Source: Acetobacterium malicum subsp. dehalogenans DSM 11527
GTDB lineage: Bacteria > Bacillota > Clostridia > Eubacteriales > Eubacteriaceae
Reading direction: 5' to 3'
DNA length: 64,000 nucleotides
NCBI RefSeq assembly: GCF_000472665.1
Contig: NZ_AXAC01000003.1
Span: 62,001 to 126,000 of the forward strand
Part shown: positions 1 through 9,681 of the stretch, piece after piece
Layout of the letters: every line of letters starts with the position of its first letter
How positions within the stretch are numbered: the stretch's first letter is position 1
Notes under the pieces: generated by a model
Told to the model about the DNA's origin: nothing
Database searches by the model: none
Seen by the model: the letters and a program-made list of their open reading frames with translations, nothing else
Made by a program: the position numbers and the translations under genes

Positions 1-483
1 ACAAACGTACTCCGGGTGATGGGAAAAAATGTCGCCATTCCCGTGTTTCTGCTTGACGCATTAAAGGGCTGTCTGGTGGTTGTCATTGGTCGCTATGTTT
101 TAAGCCTGAACGAGGTCTTTCTTGTTTTAGGTGGAATCGCCGTTGTCGCTGGTCATAACTGGCCTGCCTTTCTGCAGTTCCGCGGCGGTAAGGGCACTGC
201 AACTTCGCTGGGCGTCTTTCTGACCTATGACTGGGAGGTTGCTATCATTGCCATCATGATCGGTTTGATTGTTCTGGCTATCTGGAAAATGGTTTCCCTG
301 ACATCGATGGTTGGGATGACGATGCTGCCAATTTTCGCCCTTTTGTTTGGCCGTACTGTGACCGAAGTTATTTTTGCGGTTGTTTTATGTCTTTTCAGTT
401 TATTCCAGCATCGCAAGAATATCGGCCGGATCATTCAGGGGCGGGAAAGCAAGCTGGGACAAAAAGTTAAAATGAAAAATTAG
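1..483 (+). CDS. plsY: Glycerol-3-phosphate acyltransferase PlsY (5' end cut by window)
   Basis: Membrane enzyme that transfers the acyl group of acyl-phosphate to glycerol-3-phosphate, the first step of phospholipid synthesis in most Gram-positives. The reading frame is open from base 1, so the first Met at 16 is internal: the visible protein begins TNVLRVMGKN, the conserved motif that normally lies some 35-40 residues into PlsY. A second signature, HNWPAFLQFRGGKGTATSLG, follows at about residue 48, and hydrophobic segments alternate with short loops. The C-terminus is basic, as usual. About 160 residues are present, consistent with loss of only a short N-terminal piece. An intrinsic terminator follows directly, so this ends its transcription unit. 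Confidence 0.95.
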   Translation, partial: TNVLRVMGKNVAIPVFLLDALKGCLVVVIGRYVLSLNEVFLVLGGIAVVAGHNWPAFLQFRGGKGTATSLGVFLTYDWEVAIIAIMIGLIVLAIWKMVSLTSMVGMTMLPIFALLFGRTVTEVIFAVVLCLFSLFQHRKNIGRIIQGRESKLGQKVKMKN

Positions 484-526
484 ATAATTGAATTTTTAAT
501 AATCAATAAATACAAGATTCTCTTAT

Positions 527-552
527 AAAAAGGCTCTGTCATGAGCCTTTTT
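527..552 (+). terminator. Intrinsic terminator of plsY
   Basis: Ten-base stem AAAAAGGCTC / GAGCCTTTTT with a six-base loop, 44 bases after the plsY stop and ending in a T-tract. Confidence 0.85.
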
Positions 553-604
553 ATTTGCTCTGAGACACACTTTGAAATTTGCAACATACGCATTAAAAAA
601 TACA

Positions 605-633
605 TTGTTAAACACTATATATATGATTATAAT
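605..633 (+). promoter_or_regulatory. Probable sigma-A promoter of nrdJ
   Basis: TTGTTA (605-610), 17-base spacer, TATAAT (628-633). Transcription would begin near 640. That lies inside the open frame extending upstream of nrdJ, which argues that translation starts at the TTG at 683 rather than at the earlier TTG at 572. Confidence 0.6.
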
Positions 634-682
634 TAGAGATAAAACCCAAGATCATGTAAAAAAATTAGGAGGAACAAAAGAA

Positions 683-3628
683 TTGAATCAAATAAATCAA
701 CTGTTCAAACGGGTATTCACCAAAGAACTGGAAAATTCAGATAAAACGGTTTATGATCTGTTTCAATGGCAGACTGTCGACGTTATTTTAAAAAACTATA
801 AAACCGGTGCAACCATTTATGAAATGAAAGACCTGGAATTCCCTGAGCATTACTCTCAAAATGCCTGCAATATTATCGCCACCAAGTACTTCCGTCGAAA
901 AGGTGTTCCCAATCAATTTGGTTATGAACACAGCATGCGCGAAATTGCTGACCGTCTGGTCGGCTTTTGGACTGACGCCATTCGCGAAGAAGGACTAATT
1001 AACTCTGATGAGGAATGGCAGATTTATTACGATGAACTGGTTTATGCCTTTCTGATGCAAATGTGGGCGCCTAATTCACCCCAATGGTTTAACACCGGGC
1101 TGATGCGCAGCTATCAGATTGCCGGTTCCAAAGATGATTTGTATTTTTACGATGAAAAAACCGAACAGGTTCTCGAATCCGAAGATCGCTACACCCGCAC
1201 TCAGGCCAGTGCCTGCTTTATTTTATCGATTGAGGATCGGCTACTTGGTGATCATTCCATCTCTGAACATTATGTCAGTGAAACCAAGTTATTCAAAGGT
1301 GGATCCGGTGTCGGCACGAATTTTTCCAGCCTCAGAGCTGCCAATGAAGGTCTTACCAGTGGTGGGCAATCATCAGGGATGATGAGTTTTCTTCAGGGTC
1401 TGGATCGCAATGCCGGAGCGATTAAATCGGGGGGAACGACGAGGCGGGCCGCCAAAATGGTGATCGTCGACATTGATCATCCGGAAATAGATAATTTTAT
1501 CAACTGGAAAGTCAAAGAAGAACAAAAAGTCCGGGCGTTGGGAAAAATGGGCTACGACATTTCGATGGATGGTGAAGCCTACCAGACCGTCAGCGGCCAG
1601 AACAGCAATAACTCGGTCCGTCTCAACGCTGAATTTATGCAGGCCGTCTTGAATTTAAAAAACGAGCCGGATCATAAGTTAAAACTGCGGGGGCGGGTTG
1701 ATGATAAGGTTGATCGGGAAGTACCGGTGCAGGAATTATGGAATCATCTTAATCAGGCTACCTGGGAATGCGCCGATCCGGGCATTCAATTTGACGATAT
1801 TTTTAATGCCTGGCATACCTGTCCCGGCGGCGAAAATGGCAACATCAATGAAAAATTCAATCGGATCAATGCCACCAATCCCTGTTCAGAGTATGCTTTC
1901 TTAGATGATACCGCTTGTAATCTGGCTTCCATTAATATTTTTAAATTTTATAATCAAGAAGACAATAGTTTTGAACTTGAACCCTACATCCACCTGGTAG
2001 GCTTGATCCAATGTGCCCTGGAAGGCTCTATTTATCACGGTCAATTTCCCACTAAAGACGTCGCCCGAAAAAGTTATCTGTTCCGCACCACCGGTCTCGG
2101 TATTGCCAATGCAGCATCCTTGCTACTAGCCCTGGGCTATCCCTATGATTCCGCGGAAAGTCGTAATCTGATCGCCGGAATCACTGGCATCATGACGGGA
2201 ACATCGTACTATGTTTCGGGACTGATGGCCGGAAAAATTGGGGCCTTCCCGAAATATCAAGTCAATGAGCCCTATATGAAACGGGTCATCCGCAACCATA
2301 GTCGGGTTGCCGGGGCCCGCATCGACGACTATGAAGAACTTCATTATGAACCGATTAAGATCAACCATAAACTGCTTCAAAAAATGGGCTTTAAAGAGAT
2401 CAGCAATCAGTTGAAAAATGCCTGGAAACTGGCCGAAGAAGCTGGCGATGCTTATGGCTATCGCAATGCCCAGGTATCTGTCATTGCGCCGACCGGAACC
2501 ATTTCCTTTGCAATGGACTGTGGCGCTACCTCGGTGGAACCTTTTTATAATCATGTTGTCTTTAAAAAACTGATTGGCGGCGGATCAATGGAAATCGTTA
2601 ATCCAGTAATGGAAATGGCGCTTTACAATCTCGGTTATAGTGAAAAAGAAATCGGCGAAATCCTGACATACCTACTGGAAAAAGATAACCAGGGCTATTT
2701 TCTTCACGAAGGAGTGGCTGGCGCCCCCCATATCAAACCGGAACATTTGCCGATTTTTGATACCGCCAACACCATTTCACCAATGGGCCACGTCTTAATG
2801 GTTTCTGCGATTACCCCAATGATCAGCGGCTCGGTTTCTAAAACTGTCAATCTACCCAATGATGCCGCCGTGGAAGATGTCGAAAACATCCATTTGCTGG
2901 CCTATCGAACCGGAACCAAGGCCATCGCCATTTATCGCGATGGTTGTAAAGCCTCTCAACCGTTAAGCTCGGGGATGGCTGATGACCACGATAAGGTGCT
3001 GGACGACTACTCCTATGCTGAATTACTGGCACTGGTAAAAGACGGCTCAACCAAAGCCCTAAATCGGGTCCGTCCGGAAGGCATGCGGCTCAGTCGCACC
3101 CATGCAGCGAAGATCGGTGATATTGAACTTTATATCACGATTGGATTTTATGAAGATGGTGGCATTGCCGAGATATTTGTATCGACTGACAAAGAGGGAA
3201 CCGTTGTCAAAGGGCTGTTGGCATCATTGTCCAAATCGATATCCAACATGCTCCAATACCATATCCCGCCCGATCAGATTTCCAAAATGCTTAGAGGTCA
3301 GAAATACGAACCCTCCGGTTTTGTTTCACGCCATCCATACATAAAATTTGCGTCGTCAATTTCTGATCTGATCAGCAAGGTCATTGATATTGAACATGGG
3401 GATTTTTCCAATTGTCAAGTTAAACCAAAAAACTTTACCTTGATGCATAAACAAAACATGGTCAAAAGTGTCAGTACCGCCGAAAACACGCCGCATGACT
3501 ACAATAATGAGGTGTCAGGCGAGGTATTATACGGCGAAACCTGCAGTCATTGCGGTAGCGACCGGATGATGCGCAATGGAACCTGTAAGTTATGTCTCGA
3601 CTGCGGCACAACCACTGGTTGCAGCTAA
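683..3628 (+). CDS. nrdJ: Class II (adenosylcobalamin-dependent) ribonucleoside reductase
   Basis: Reduces ribonucleotides to deoxyribonucleotides using a thiyl radical generated from coenzyme B12, without oxygen, as expected in an anaerobe. Visible active-site parts (numbered from the TTG at 683) are C178 in SACFILSIED and C412 in TACNLASIN as the redox pair, and the N-x-C-x-E motif ATNPCSEYAF with C401 and E403 at the radical site. The last 28 residues form a C-x2-C...C-x2-C zinc ribbon ending in TTGCS, the swinging-arm/NrdJ tail. About 981 residues, normal for the long form. The frame is open back to 572, but a promoter sits at 605-633 and an AGGAGG (667-672) stands 10 bases before TTG 683. 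A separate promoter precedes the next gene, so this looks monocistronic. Confidence 0.93.
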   Translation: MNQINQLFKRVFTKELENSDKTVYDLFQWQTVDVILKNYKTGATIYEMKDLEFPEHYSQNACNIIATKYFRRKGVPNQFGYEHSMREIADRLVGFWTDAIREEGLINSDEEWQIYYDELVYAFLMQMWAPNSPQWFNTGLMRSYQIAGSKDDLYFYDEKTEQVLESEDRYTRTQASACFILSIEDRLLGDHSISEHYVSETKLFKGGSGVGTNFSSLRAANEGLTSGGQSSGMMSFLQGLDRNAGAIKSGGTTRRAAKMVIVDIDHPEIDNFINWKVKEEQKVRALGKMGYDISMDGEAYQTVSGQNSNNSVRLNAEFMQAVLNLKNEPDHKLKLRGRVDDKVDREVPVQELWNHLNQATWECADPGIQFDDIFNAWHTCPGGENGNINEKFNRINATNPCSEYAFLDDTACNLASINIFKFYNQEDNSFELEPYIHLVGLIQCALEGSIYHGQFPTKDVARKSYLFRTTGLGIANAASLLLALGYPYDSAESRNLIAGITGIMTGTSYYVSGLMAGKIGAFPKYQVNEPYMKRVIRNHSRVAGARIDDYEELHYEPIKINHKLLQKMGFKEISNQLKNAWKLAEEAGDAYGYRNAQVSVIAPTGTISFAMDCGATSVEPFYNHVVFKKLIGGGSMEIVNPVMEMALYNLGYSEKEIGEILTYLLEKDNQGYFLHEGVAGAPHIKPEHLPIFDTANTISPMGHVLMVSAITPMISGSVSKTVNLPNDAAVEDVENIHLLAYRTGTKAIAIYRDGCKASQPLSSGMADDHDKVLDDYSYAELLALVKDGSTKALNRVRPEGMRLSRTHAAKIGDIELYITIGFYEDGGIAEIFVSTDKEGTVVKGLLASLSKSISNMLQYHIPPDQISKMLRGQKYEPSGFVSRHPYIKFASSISDLISKVIDIEHGDFSNCQVKPKNFTLMHKQNMVKSVSTAENTPHDYNNEVSGEVLYGETCSHCGSDRMMRNGTCKLCLDCGTTTGCS

Positions 3629-3634
3629 AAAATG

Positions 3635-3663
3635 TTTGATGTTTTCCCATTGTTTGATATAAT
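3635..3663 (+). promoter_or_regulatory. Possible promoter of the proB unit
   Basis: TTTGAT (3635-3640), 17 bases, TATAAT (3658-3663), with an AGGAG-type ribosome site before proB. The -35 is a weak match. Confidence 0.5.
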
Positions 3664-3696
3664 AATTAACTAGGATACACAACTTAGGAGATTTAG

Positions 3697-4503
3697 ATGC
3701 GAGAAAAGATTAAAAATGCCACAACAATTGTTGTTAAAATGGGAACAACATCAGTTACACATGCCAATGGAACCCTGGATCTACGAAAGCTGGAAATCCT
3801 CGCCAGGGTTCTGACGGATCTTGAAAATGGCGGTAAAAAAATGGTACTGGTTTCATCTGGAGCCATTGGTGCCGGTATGAATCGGATGAAGCTGAAAGAG
3901 CGACCAAAAACCCTTAAGGAAAAACAGGCCGCAGCTTCGGTGGGACAAGGCTTGTTGATGCGGGTCTATCATAAATTTTTTGATGAGTACCATCAAACAG
4001 TGGGACAGATTCTGCTGACCAAAGATGTTTTCAAACATACGATTAAGCGGAATAACGCCATGAATACCTTCAATGCTCTGATTGAAGGGGGAATTATCCC
4101 GATTGTCAATGAAAATGACTGTATCGCCACCGATGAAATTCAGGAGGAATGTTTTGGCGATAATGATATTCTTTCGGCCATGACTGCCAACCTGGTCGAT
4201 GCCGATTTGCTAATCATTTTGTCTGATGTCGATGGGCTATATGATGATAATCCAGCCATTAACAGTGAAGCCAAACTGATCCGAACGGTTCATCACGTTG
4301 ACAGCAAAATTATGAAAAGTGCCGGCAACACCGCCTCGTGCCTGGGCACCGGTGGCATGATCACCAAACTGGGGGCTGCAAAATATGCTACTGATCGCGG
4401 TATCGATGTGATCATCGCGTCTGGGGAAGATGTTAAAACCCTTTATGATATTCTCAATGGAAAAGAAATAGGGACCGTTTTCTTAAGTGATTCAAAAGAA
4501 TAA
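3697..4503 (+). CDS. proB: Glutamate 5-kinase, short form without PUA domain
   Basis: Phosphorylates glutamate to glutamyl-5-phosphate, the first step of proline synthesis, in the cytoplasm. It is an amino acid kinase (AAK) fold throughout: N-terminal VVKMGTTSVTH, VLVSSGAIGAG near residue 50, the substrate loop IVNENDCIATDEI near 138, LLIILSDVDGLYDDNP near 170, and GTGGMITKLGAAKYA near 213. At 268 residues it ends after the kinase domain. The C-terminal PUA domain of the 367-residue E. coli enzyme is absent, a form known in other Firmicutes. ATG start follows an AGGAG site at good spacing. proA (glutamyl phosphate reductase), often adjacent, is not here. It may be cotranscribed with the small membrane protein and glycosyltransferase that follow. 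Confidence 0.93.
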   Translation: MREKIKNATTIVVKMGTTSVTHANGTLDLRKLEILARVLTDLENGGKKMVLVSSGAIGAGMNRMKLKERPKTLKEKQAAASVGQGLLMRVYHKFFDEYHQTVGQILLTKDVFKHTIKRNNAMNTFNALIEGGIIPIVNENDCIATDEIQEECFGDNDILSAMTANLVDADLLIILSDVDGLYDDNPAINSEAKLIRTVHHVDSKIMKSAGNTASCLGTGGMITKLGAAKYATDRGIDVIIASGEDVKTLYDILNGKEIGTVFLSDSKE

Positions 4504-4533
4504 TACAAATACAATAAAATATGGAGGATTCTT

Positions 4534-4689
4534 ATGTTAAAAAAAATATTCGTAGGATTTTCTGCCGTTGCCGCAGGAATGTTAATGGTTTTTGGTGGCA
4601 TCTATTTTGTCGAAAAAAGAAAAGAAGAAGCCATGGGTGGTAAGCTCATGCGGGTAAATTACAAGTTTACTAAAGAATTCGAAGATTAA
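4534..4689 (+). CDS. Small single-pass membrane protein, unknown function
   Basis: A 51-residue frame with an ATG seven bases after a GGAGG. The sequence starts with two lysines, then a hydrophobic helix at about residues 5-26 (IFVGFSAVAAGMLMVFGGIY), then a charged tail containing EKRKEEAMGG and ending KEFED. The layout predicts an N-in or N-out single membrane span with a cytoplasmic or external charged tail of about 25 residues. It lies 30 bases after proB and 8 bases before the lipid glycosyltransferase gene, so it is probably translated from the same message. I do not recognise a family. Being too short for many gene callers, it could be overlooked. Confidence 0.6.
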   Translation: MLKKIFVGFSAVAAGMLMVFGGIYFVEKRKEEAMGGKLMRVNYKFTKEFED

Positions 4690-4697
4690 GGTTTGCC

Positions 4698-5879
4698 ATG
4701 TCAAAAGTATTTATTTTTACAGCTTCAACCGGTGCTGGTCACAATTTAGCAGCCCAGTCGTTAAAAGAGTCGCTGGACGATACCGGCTTTCAGACTGAAG
4801 TTTATGATGCGTTTAAAGAAACGAATATCACCCTGGACCGGCTGATTACAAAAGGCTATCAGCAAATGGTGGTGAATGTGCCGAAGCTTTATGAGCAAAT
4901 GTACAATCAGTTCAATAATATGAATCATTTTCAGCAGGGCATTTTTCAGGTGCTGACCAAGGTCATGAATCCTGATATTGTGCCACTGATCAATTCTGGA
5001 AAACCGGATTTAATCATTACCACCCATCCGTTTGTAACCAATGTATTAGGTACGCTTAAAGAGCATAATGCTTTTGATGTTCCGGTTTTATCGATTGTCA
5101 CAGACTATAAGATTCATACCCTTTATCTGAAAAAAATGATTGATGCCTATGTTGTCGGCAGTGACTATACCAAGCAAACCATGGTCGAAAAAGGGGTGGC
5201 CGAGGAGATCATTTATCCCTATGGCATTCCGATTCGGCAGACTTTTTTAACCAACAATCATCTTGAGCGAAAAGAAATCTCCGATGTAGCGGGCACAATC
5301 CTGTTAATGGCCGGCAGTTTAGGCAGCAAACAAATGGAAAAAGCCTTTTCATCGTTGCTGAAGGTCAAAGAGAAAATCCGGATTATTGTGGTCTGTGGCA
5401 ACAATGCTAAAATTGAAAAAGAAATTAAAAGTCTCTACGCCCGGGAAATGGATGATGATAAAATTGTCGAAATCCACGGTTTTGTCAATAATGTTTCCGA
5501 GCTGATGGATCAATCCGATGCCATCATTTCCAAGCCCGGGGGACTCACCACCACCGAAGCGATTGTAAAAAACATCCCCATGATTATTCCGTTCTATTAT
5601 CCCGGTCAGGAAGAAGAAAATGCCGATTACCTGGTTGATGGGGGAATGGCCATTAAAGTTGATAAGATCAAAGATTTGACCTCGATGGTTGATTTTTTGT
5701 TTGAAAATAAATATATCATTAAACGGATGTCCGAAAACATGTCGGAGGAGGCACAGAAACGATCGATGAGTAAAACCATCGAGCTCTGCAAAAACCTGAT
5801 TGCCGCTTATACCACCCGAAAAGCCCTCCCTGAACCGCAACCGGATCCCTACAAAATCAAAGAAATTGAAGACCATTAA
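4698..5879 (+). CDS. MGDG-synthase/UgtP-like diacylglycerol glycosyltransferase
   Basis: Member of the MurG-like GT28 family that adds sugars from a nucleotide-sugar to diacylglycerol at the inner face of the membrane, making glycolipids and the lipoteichoic acid anchor. The N-terminal MGDG-synthase domain begins [13 protein letters not shown] (glycine-rich, residues 4-16). [11 protein letters not shown] near 110 is also typical. The C-terminal GT28 half shows [12 protein letters not shown] near residue 200 and the nucleotide-sugar loop [12 protein letters not shown] near 278. The length of 393 residues matches the family. No transmembrane helix is seen, consistent with peripheral membrane binding. 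The exact sugar and processivity cannot be read from sequence. It lies between a small membrane protein and valS, 17 bases upstream of the latter. Confidence 0.85.
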   Translation: MSKVFIFTASTGAGHNLAAQSLKESLDDTGFQTEVYDAFKETNITLDRLITKGYQQMVVNVPKLYEQMYNQFNNMNHFQQGIFQVLTKVMNPDIVPLINSGKPDLIITTHPFVTNVLGTLKEHNAFDVPVLSIVTDYKIHTLYLKKMIDAYVVGSDYTKQTMVEKGVAEEIIYPYGIPIRQTFLTNNHLERKEISDVAGTILLMAGSLGSKQMEKAFSSLLKVKEKIRIIVVCGNNAKIEKEIKSLYAREMDDDKIVEIHGFVNNVSELMDQSDAIISKPGGLTTTEAIVKNIPMIIPFYYPGQEEENADYLVDGGMAIKVDKIKDLTSMVDFLFENKYIIKRMSENMSEEAQKRSMSKTIELCKNLIAAYTTRKALPEPQPDPYKIKEIEDH

Positions 5880-5896
5880 GAAGAGCAGGTGCAAAA

Positions 5897-8545
5897 ATGA
5901 AGAAAGAAATGTCAAAAACTTATGATCCCAAAGAAGTAGAAGATAAAACCTATGCCAGCTGGCAGGAAAAGGGTTATTTCAAACCGGAAGTCAATCCTGA
6001 CGGCAAACCGTTTACGATTGTGATGCCACCCCCAAATATCACCGGACAGCTCCACATGGGCCACGCCTTTGATGGTACCCTGCAGGATGTTTTGACCCGC
6101 TATAAGCGGATGGATGGTTATTCCGCCCTGTGGCTGCCGGGAACCGACCATGCCAGTATTGCTACGGAAGTCAAAGTCGTCGATAAGCTCCGTGAAGAAG
6201 AAGGCAAAACCAAACAGGATATCGGTCGGGAAGCCTACCTGGAACGGGCCTGGGACTGGGCGCTGACTTATAAAACCCGGATTACCGACCAACTCAAAAA
6301 ACTGGGAGCCTCCTGTGACTGGAGCCGCGAACGCTTTACCATGGATGAAGGCTGTAGCCAGGCCGTAAACGAAGCCTTTGTCAACCTCTATGAAAAAGGC
6401 CTGATTTATAAGGGCAGCCGCATAATCAACTGGTGTACTACCTGCAAAACGGCGCTCTCTGAAGCCGAGGTGGAATATGCTGAACACCAGGGTAATCTCT
6501 GGCACATCCGCTACCCGCTAACCGAAGGTGACGGCTATCTGGTCGTTGCCACGACCCGACCCGAAACAATGCTGGGGGACAGTGGCGTCGCTGTTCATCC
6601 GGAAGATGAGCGCTATGCCCACCTGATCGGCAAAACCGTGATGCTCCCTTTGCTTGACAAAGAAATCATCATCGTTGCCGACGACTATGTTGATATGAGC
6701 TTTGGAACTGGGGTGGTTAAAATGACCCCTGCCCATGATCCCAATGACTACGAGGTGGGGCTGCGCCATAATCTGGAACAGATTCGGGTGCTGAACGATG
6801 ATGGCACGATGAACGAACTGGCTGGAAAATATGCTGGTATGGATCGCTATGACTGTCGTAAAGCGGTCGTCAAAGATCTGGAAGCGCTGGAACTGCTGGA
6901 AAAAATTGAAGAACACCAGCATAATGTTGGCGAATGCTACCGCTGTTCAACCACGGTCGAAACCATGACCTCCGAACAATGGTTTGTCAAAATGGAACCA
7001 CTGGCGGGTCCAGCCCTCGATGCGGTACGCAATCACGAGACTGATTTCATTCCTGAGCGTTTTAACAAAATCTACTACAATTGGTTGGAAAACATCAGAG
7101 ACTGGTGTATTTCCCGGCAATTGTGGTGGGGACATCGAATTCCTGCTTATTATTGCGACGATTGTGGAGAGATGGTGGTTTCCAAAACAGCACCTGAAAG
7201 CTGTCCCAAGTGTGGTTGTACCCAGCTTAGTCAGGATGAAGACGTGCTGGATACCTGGTTCAGTTCCGGCCTATGGCCGTTCTCAACCCTAGGCTGGCCG
7301 GAAAACACCGAAGATTTGAAAAAGTTCTATCCGACCACAGTGCTGGTCACCGGTTATGATATTATCTTCTTCTGGGTCGCCCGGATGATTTTTATGGGCC
7401 TCTTCGAAATAGGCGAAACGCCCTTTAAAGATGTCTATATTCATGGTCTGGTGCGCGATTCCCAGGGCCGTAAAATGAGCAAGTCATTAGGCAACGGCAT
7501 CGATCCGCTGGAACTTATCGAAACCTACAGCGCCGACGCCCTGCGCTTTACCATCATCACCGGGAACTCCGCCGGCAACGATATCCGCTGGCAGGATGAA
7601 AAGGTCGAATCCAGCCGTAATTTCTTAAACAAGATCTGGAACGCCGCCCGCTTTGTGCTGATGAATCTGGATGAAGACATTATGGACAAAAAGGATCAGG
7701 CTTTGACTTATCTGGGGAACACCGATAAGTGGATTCTGTCCCGAATGAACACCATCGTCGCTGAAGTCAACCATAATATGACTAAATATGAATTGGGCAT
7801 CGCCGCTTCCAAAATCTATGATTTTGCCTGGAACGAATATTGTGACTGGTATATCGAACTGGTGAAGCCACGGTTATACGGCGAGGAAATGCAGACCAAG
7901 ATCTCGGCCCAGTATACCCTGCGCGTAGTGCTGGATACGATCCTGCGGTTACTCCACCCCTTTACGCCCTTTATTACCGAAGAAATCAACGGCTACCTGC
8001 CGGGTACCACCGGTGATATCATGGTGGCCCAATGGCCCCACTTCAACGAGGCTTATGTCTTCCCGGAAGATGAAAAACAAGTGGAGTTTTTAATGGCCGC
8101 AATCCGCAGCATCCGCAACATCCGTGCTGAAATGGATGTACCTAATTCCAAAAAGACCCAGTTATTCTTGATTTGTGATAATCAGGCCCACCTGTCACTG
8201 ATGGCCGACTCACTTCATTATTTCCAGAAGCTGGCCTCAGTATCGACGATTCTGCCGATCACCAAAGCCGAGATCCAGGAAAACTATGTCTCCGCGGTGG
8301 TGGAAGATCTGGAAATCTATATTAACCTCGACGAATTGGTCGATAAGGAAAAAGAAATTGCCCGTCTGGAAGCCGAGAAAAAGAAACTCCAGCAGGAAAT
8401 TGACCGGGTCACCCAGAAGCTGAGCAACAAAGGATTCACCGACAAAGCCCCGGAAAAGGTAGTCGAAATTGAACGGGACAAACAGAAAAAATTCATCGAA
8501 ACGATGGAAAAAGTAGTCGAACGGTTGGAGTATTTTAACAAGTAA
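5897..8545 (+). CDS. valS: Valyl-tRNA synthetase
   Basis: Charges tRNA-Val. Class I synthetase: HIGH-type motif [13 protein letters not shown] at residues 45-56, editing (CP1) domain including [10 protein letters not shown] near 219 and the aspartate-rich [12 protein letters not shown] near 279, and KMSKS at residues 526-530. The final ~65 residues form the lysine/glutamate-rich coiled-coil arm seen in bacterial ValRS. Length 882 is standard. Cysteine pairs near 416-435 (CDDCGE, CPKCGC) are a zinc-binding insert found in many Firmicute enzymes. Unlike pheS and thrS in this window there is no T-box directly upstream: only 17 bases separate it from the glycosyltransferase, so it depends on the upstream promoter. 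A second Met four codons in (MSKTYD) is a possible alternative start. Confidence 0.97.
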   Translation: MKKEMSKTYDPKEVEDKTYASWQEKGYFKPEVNPDGKPFTIVMPPPNITGQLHMGHAFDGTLQDVLTRYKRMDGYSALWLPGTDHASIATEVKVVDKLREEEGKTKQDIGREAYLERAWDWALTYKTRITDQLKKLGASCDWSRERFTMDEGCSQAVNEAFVNLYEKGLIYKGSRIINWCTTCKTALSEAEVEYAEHQGNLWHIRYPLTEGDGYLVVATTRPETMLGDSGVAVHPEDERYAHLIGKTVMLPLLDKEIIIVADDYVDMSFGTGVVKMTPAHDPNDYEVGLRHNLEQIRVLNDDGTMNELAGKYAGMDRYDCRKAVVKDLEALELLEKIEEHQHNVGECYRCSTTVETMTSEQWFVKMEPLAGPALDAVRNHETDFIPERFNKIYYNWLENIRDWCISRQLWWGHRIPAYYCDDCGEMVVSKTAPESCPKCGCTQLSQDEDVLDTWFSSGLWPFSTLGWPENTEDLKKFYPTTVLVTGYDIIFFWVARMIFMGLFEIGETPFKDVYIHGLVRDSQGRKMSKSLGNGIDPLELIETYSADALRFTIITGNSAGNDIRWQDEKVESSRNFLNKIWNAARFVLMNLDEDIMDKKDQALTYLGNTDKWILSRMNTIVAEVNHNMTKYELGIAASKIYDFAWNEYCDWYIELVKPRLYGEEMQTKISAQYTLRVVLDTILRLLHPFTPFITEEINGYLPGTTGDIMVAQWPHFNEAYVFPEDEKQVEFLMAAIRSIRNIRAEMDVPNSKKTQLFLICDNQAHLSLMADSLHYFQKLASVSTILPITKAEIQENYVSAVVEDLEIYINLDELVDKEKEIARLEAEKKKLQQEIDRVTQKLSNKGFTDKAPEKVVEIERDKQKKFIETMEKVVERLEYFNK

Positions 8546-8580
8546 CAATTTTTTTAAATAACTTAATTGAAATCAATCAG

Positions 8581-8626
8581 AACCCGGAGCAACCTGAAGT
8601 CATTTCAGTGTTATTCCGGGTTTTTT
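8581..8626 (+). terminator. Intrinsic terminator of valS
   Basis: Outer stem AACCCGGA / TCCGGGTT with a nested CTGAA/TTCAG hairpin, ending in six Ts, 36 bases after the valS stop. Confidence 0.85.
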
Positions 8627-8922
8627 GTCGTGCGCAGGTAGGCAACCGCCAGATCCCAATTACAGAGCTGTGTCGGTCTGGTGGCGGATGATCCCAAATT
8701 TGACATGGTTTCTGAATTATCAACATAGTAACCCATTGTGATGGCAATCGTCCTAATATTAAGTATAAAAAAACATCAGCATTACCTGAAACGAAAATTG
8801 TTATGGTCAGTAGTGGAGTATAAGCGTATAATTAGAATACAACAAAAACAGGCAACTTTGATTAGTGCTGAATGTGCAGAGCTCACGTGACTGATGAGCT
8901 GCATAACAAAGGAGAATCAAAA
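8627..8922. other. Gene-free spacer between valS terminator and the MBL gene
   Basis: No open frame of note on either strand. It contains an isolated GC-rich inverted repeat (CCGCCAG at 8646-8652 against CTGGTGGCGG at 8678-8687) with no T-tract after it. A TATAAT at 8827-8832 could be the -10 of a promoter for the following gene, although no convincing -35 is placed correctly. Nothing else seen. Confidence 0.4.
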
Positions 8923-9558
8923 ATGAACATCATCACCATCTCAGCCGGTTCTAATTGTCACCTGATCTCCGATGGGGAACGTCATCTGATGATTGACGCC
9001 GGTGCTCCGGGTATGGGAGCTAAAATTGAAAGAACCCTGGCACAAAATAAGATTGCCATGGAACAAATCAGTTATCTGGTTCTGACCCATGGTCATAGCG
9101 ATCATATTGGCAATGCTGCTGTTTTTCAGAAAAAATATGGAATCCCGATTGTCATCCATGAAAACGACCTCTCGCTGATTGACAATCCGTTGTCTCAGGA
9201 GATGCAGGCCACCCATCCCATCGGTAAAATGATCAAATGGGTGGGGCAGGGTTCCATGAAGCGGAATCCGCCCCAACCCTTCAAGCCGGATCTCGTCATC
9301 ACCGGGCCACAAACCAACCGGCTGGGTTTTGGTGAAACCATCCAGCCCCTGCCTGGTCATACCCGGGGCTCCATGGTCGTTTCTTTTCCCAGCGGTGAAT
9401 TATTTGTAGGGGACATCCTCATGAATCTGACCGGCCCACATCCGGCGTATCTTTGGGAAGATACCGCAGCCTTGCAAAAGAGTATTCAGGCGGTGCAGCA
9501 GCTGCCCGCAAAAACCGTATACTACGGTCATGGACGACCGACACCGGTAGAACAATAA
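8923..9558 (+). CDS. Metallo-beta-lactamase-fold hydrolase
   Basis: Likely a glyoxalase II-like or related metal-dependent hydrolase; the substrate cannot be told. The signature THGHSDHIGN (about residues 59-68) supplies the H-x-H-x-DH metal ligands. GHTRGSMVV near 145 and a GD...L motif (FVGDILMN) near 163 supply the further His and Asp ligands, and YYGHGRPTP near the C-terminus the last His. The ATG at 8923, seven bases after AAAGGAG, is preferred over an in-frame start 51 bases earlier that has no ribosome site, giving 211 residues. It stands alone, 120 bases before the restriction genes, and may share no function with them. Confidence 0.8.
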   Translation: MNIITISAGSNCHLISDGERHLMIDAGAPGMGAKIERTLAQNKIAMEQISYLVLTHGHSDHIGNAAVFQKKYGIPIVIHENDLSLIDNPLSQEMQATHPIGKMIKWVGQGSMKRNPPQPFKPDLVITGPQTNRLGFGETIQPLPGHTRGSMVVSFPSGELFVGDILMNLTGPHPAYLWEDTAALQKSIQAVQQLPAKTVYYGHGRPTPVEQ

Positions 9559-9681
9559 GCTCAACGGCGATCGCCCGGATAACAAGGTCTGGTGTCCGAA
9601 CACTTGCGGCTACCGATTGTTGCCTGGAACCAAAGCCAACCCTTTATAATGTAACAAAAGCGCAACAGAAAGGACAGGTTG

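Noticed and set aside
572-682. Longer start of the ribonucleotide reductase at the TTG at 572
   Set aside because: A promoter lies at 605-633 inside this stretch, and the clear ribosome site stands before TTG 683.
8641-8690. Riboswitch or terminator at the GC-rich repeat after valS
   Set aside because: No T-run and no known aptamer motif; the true valS terminator is upstream.
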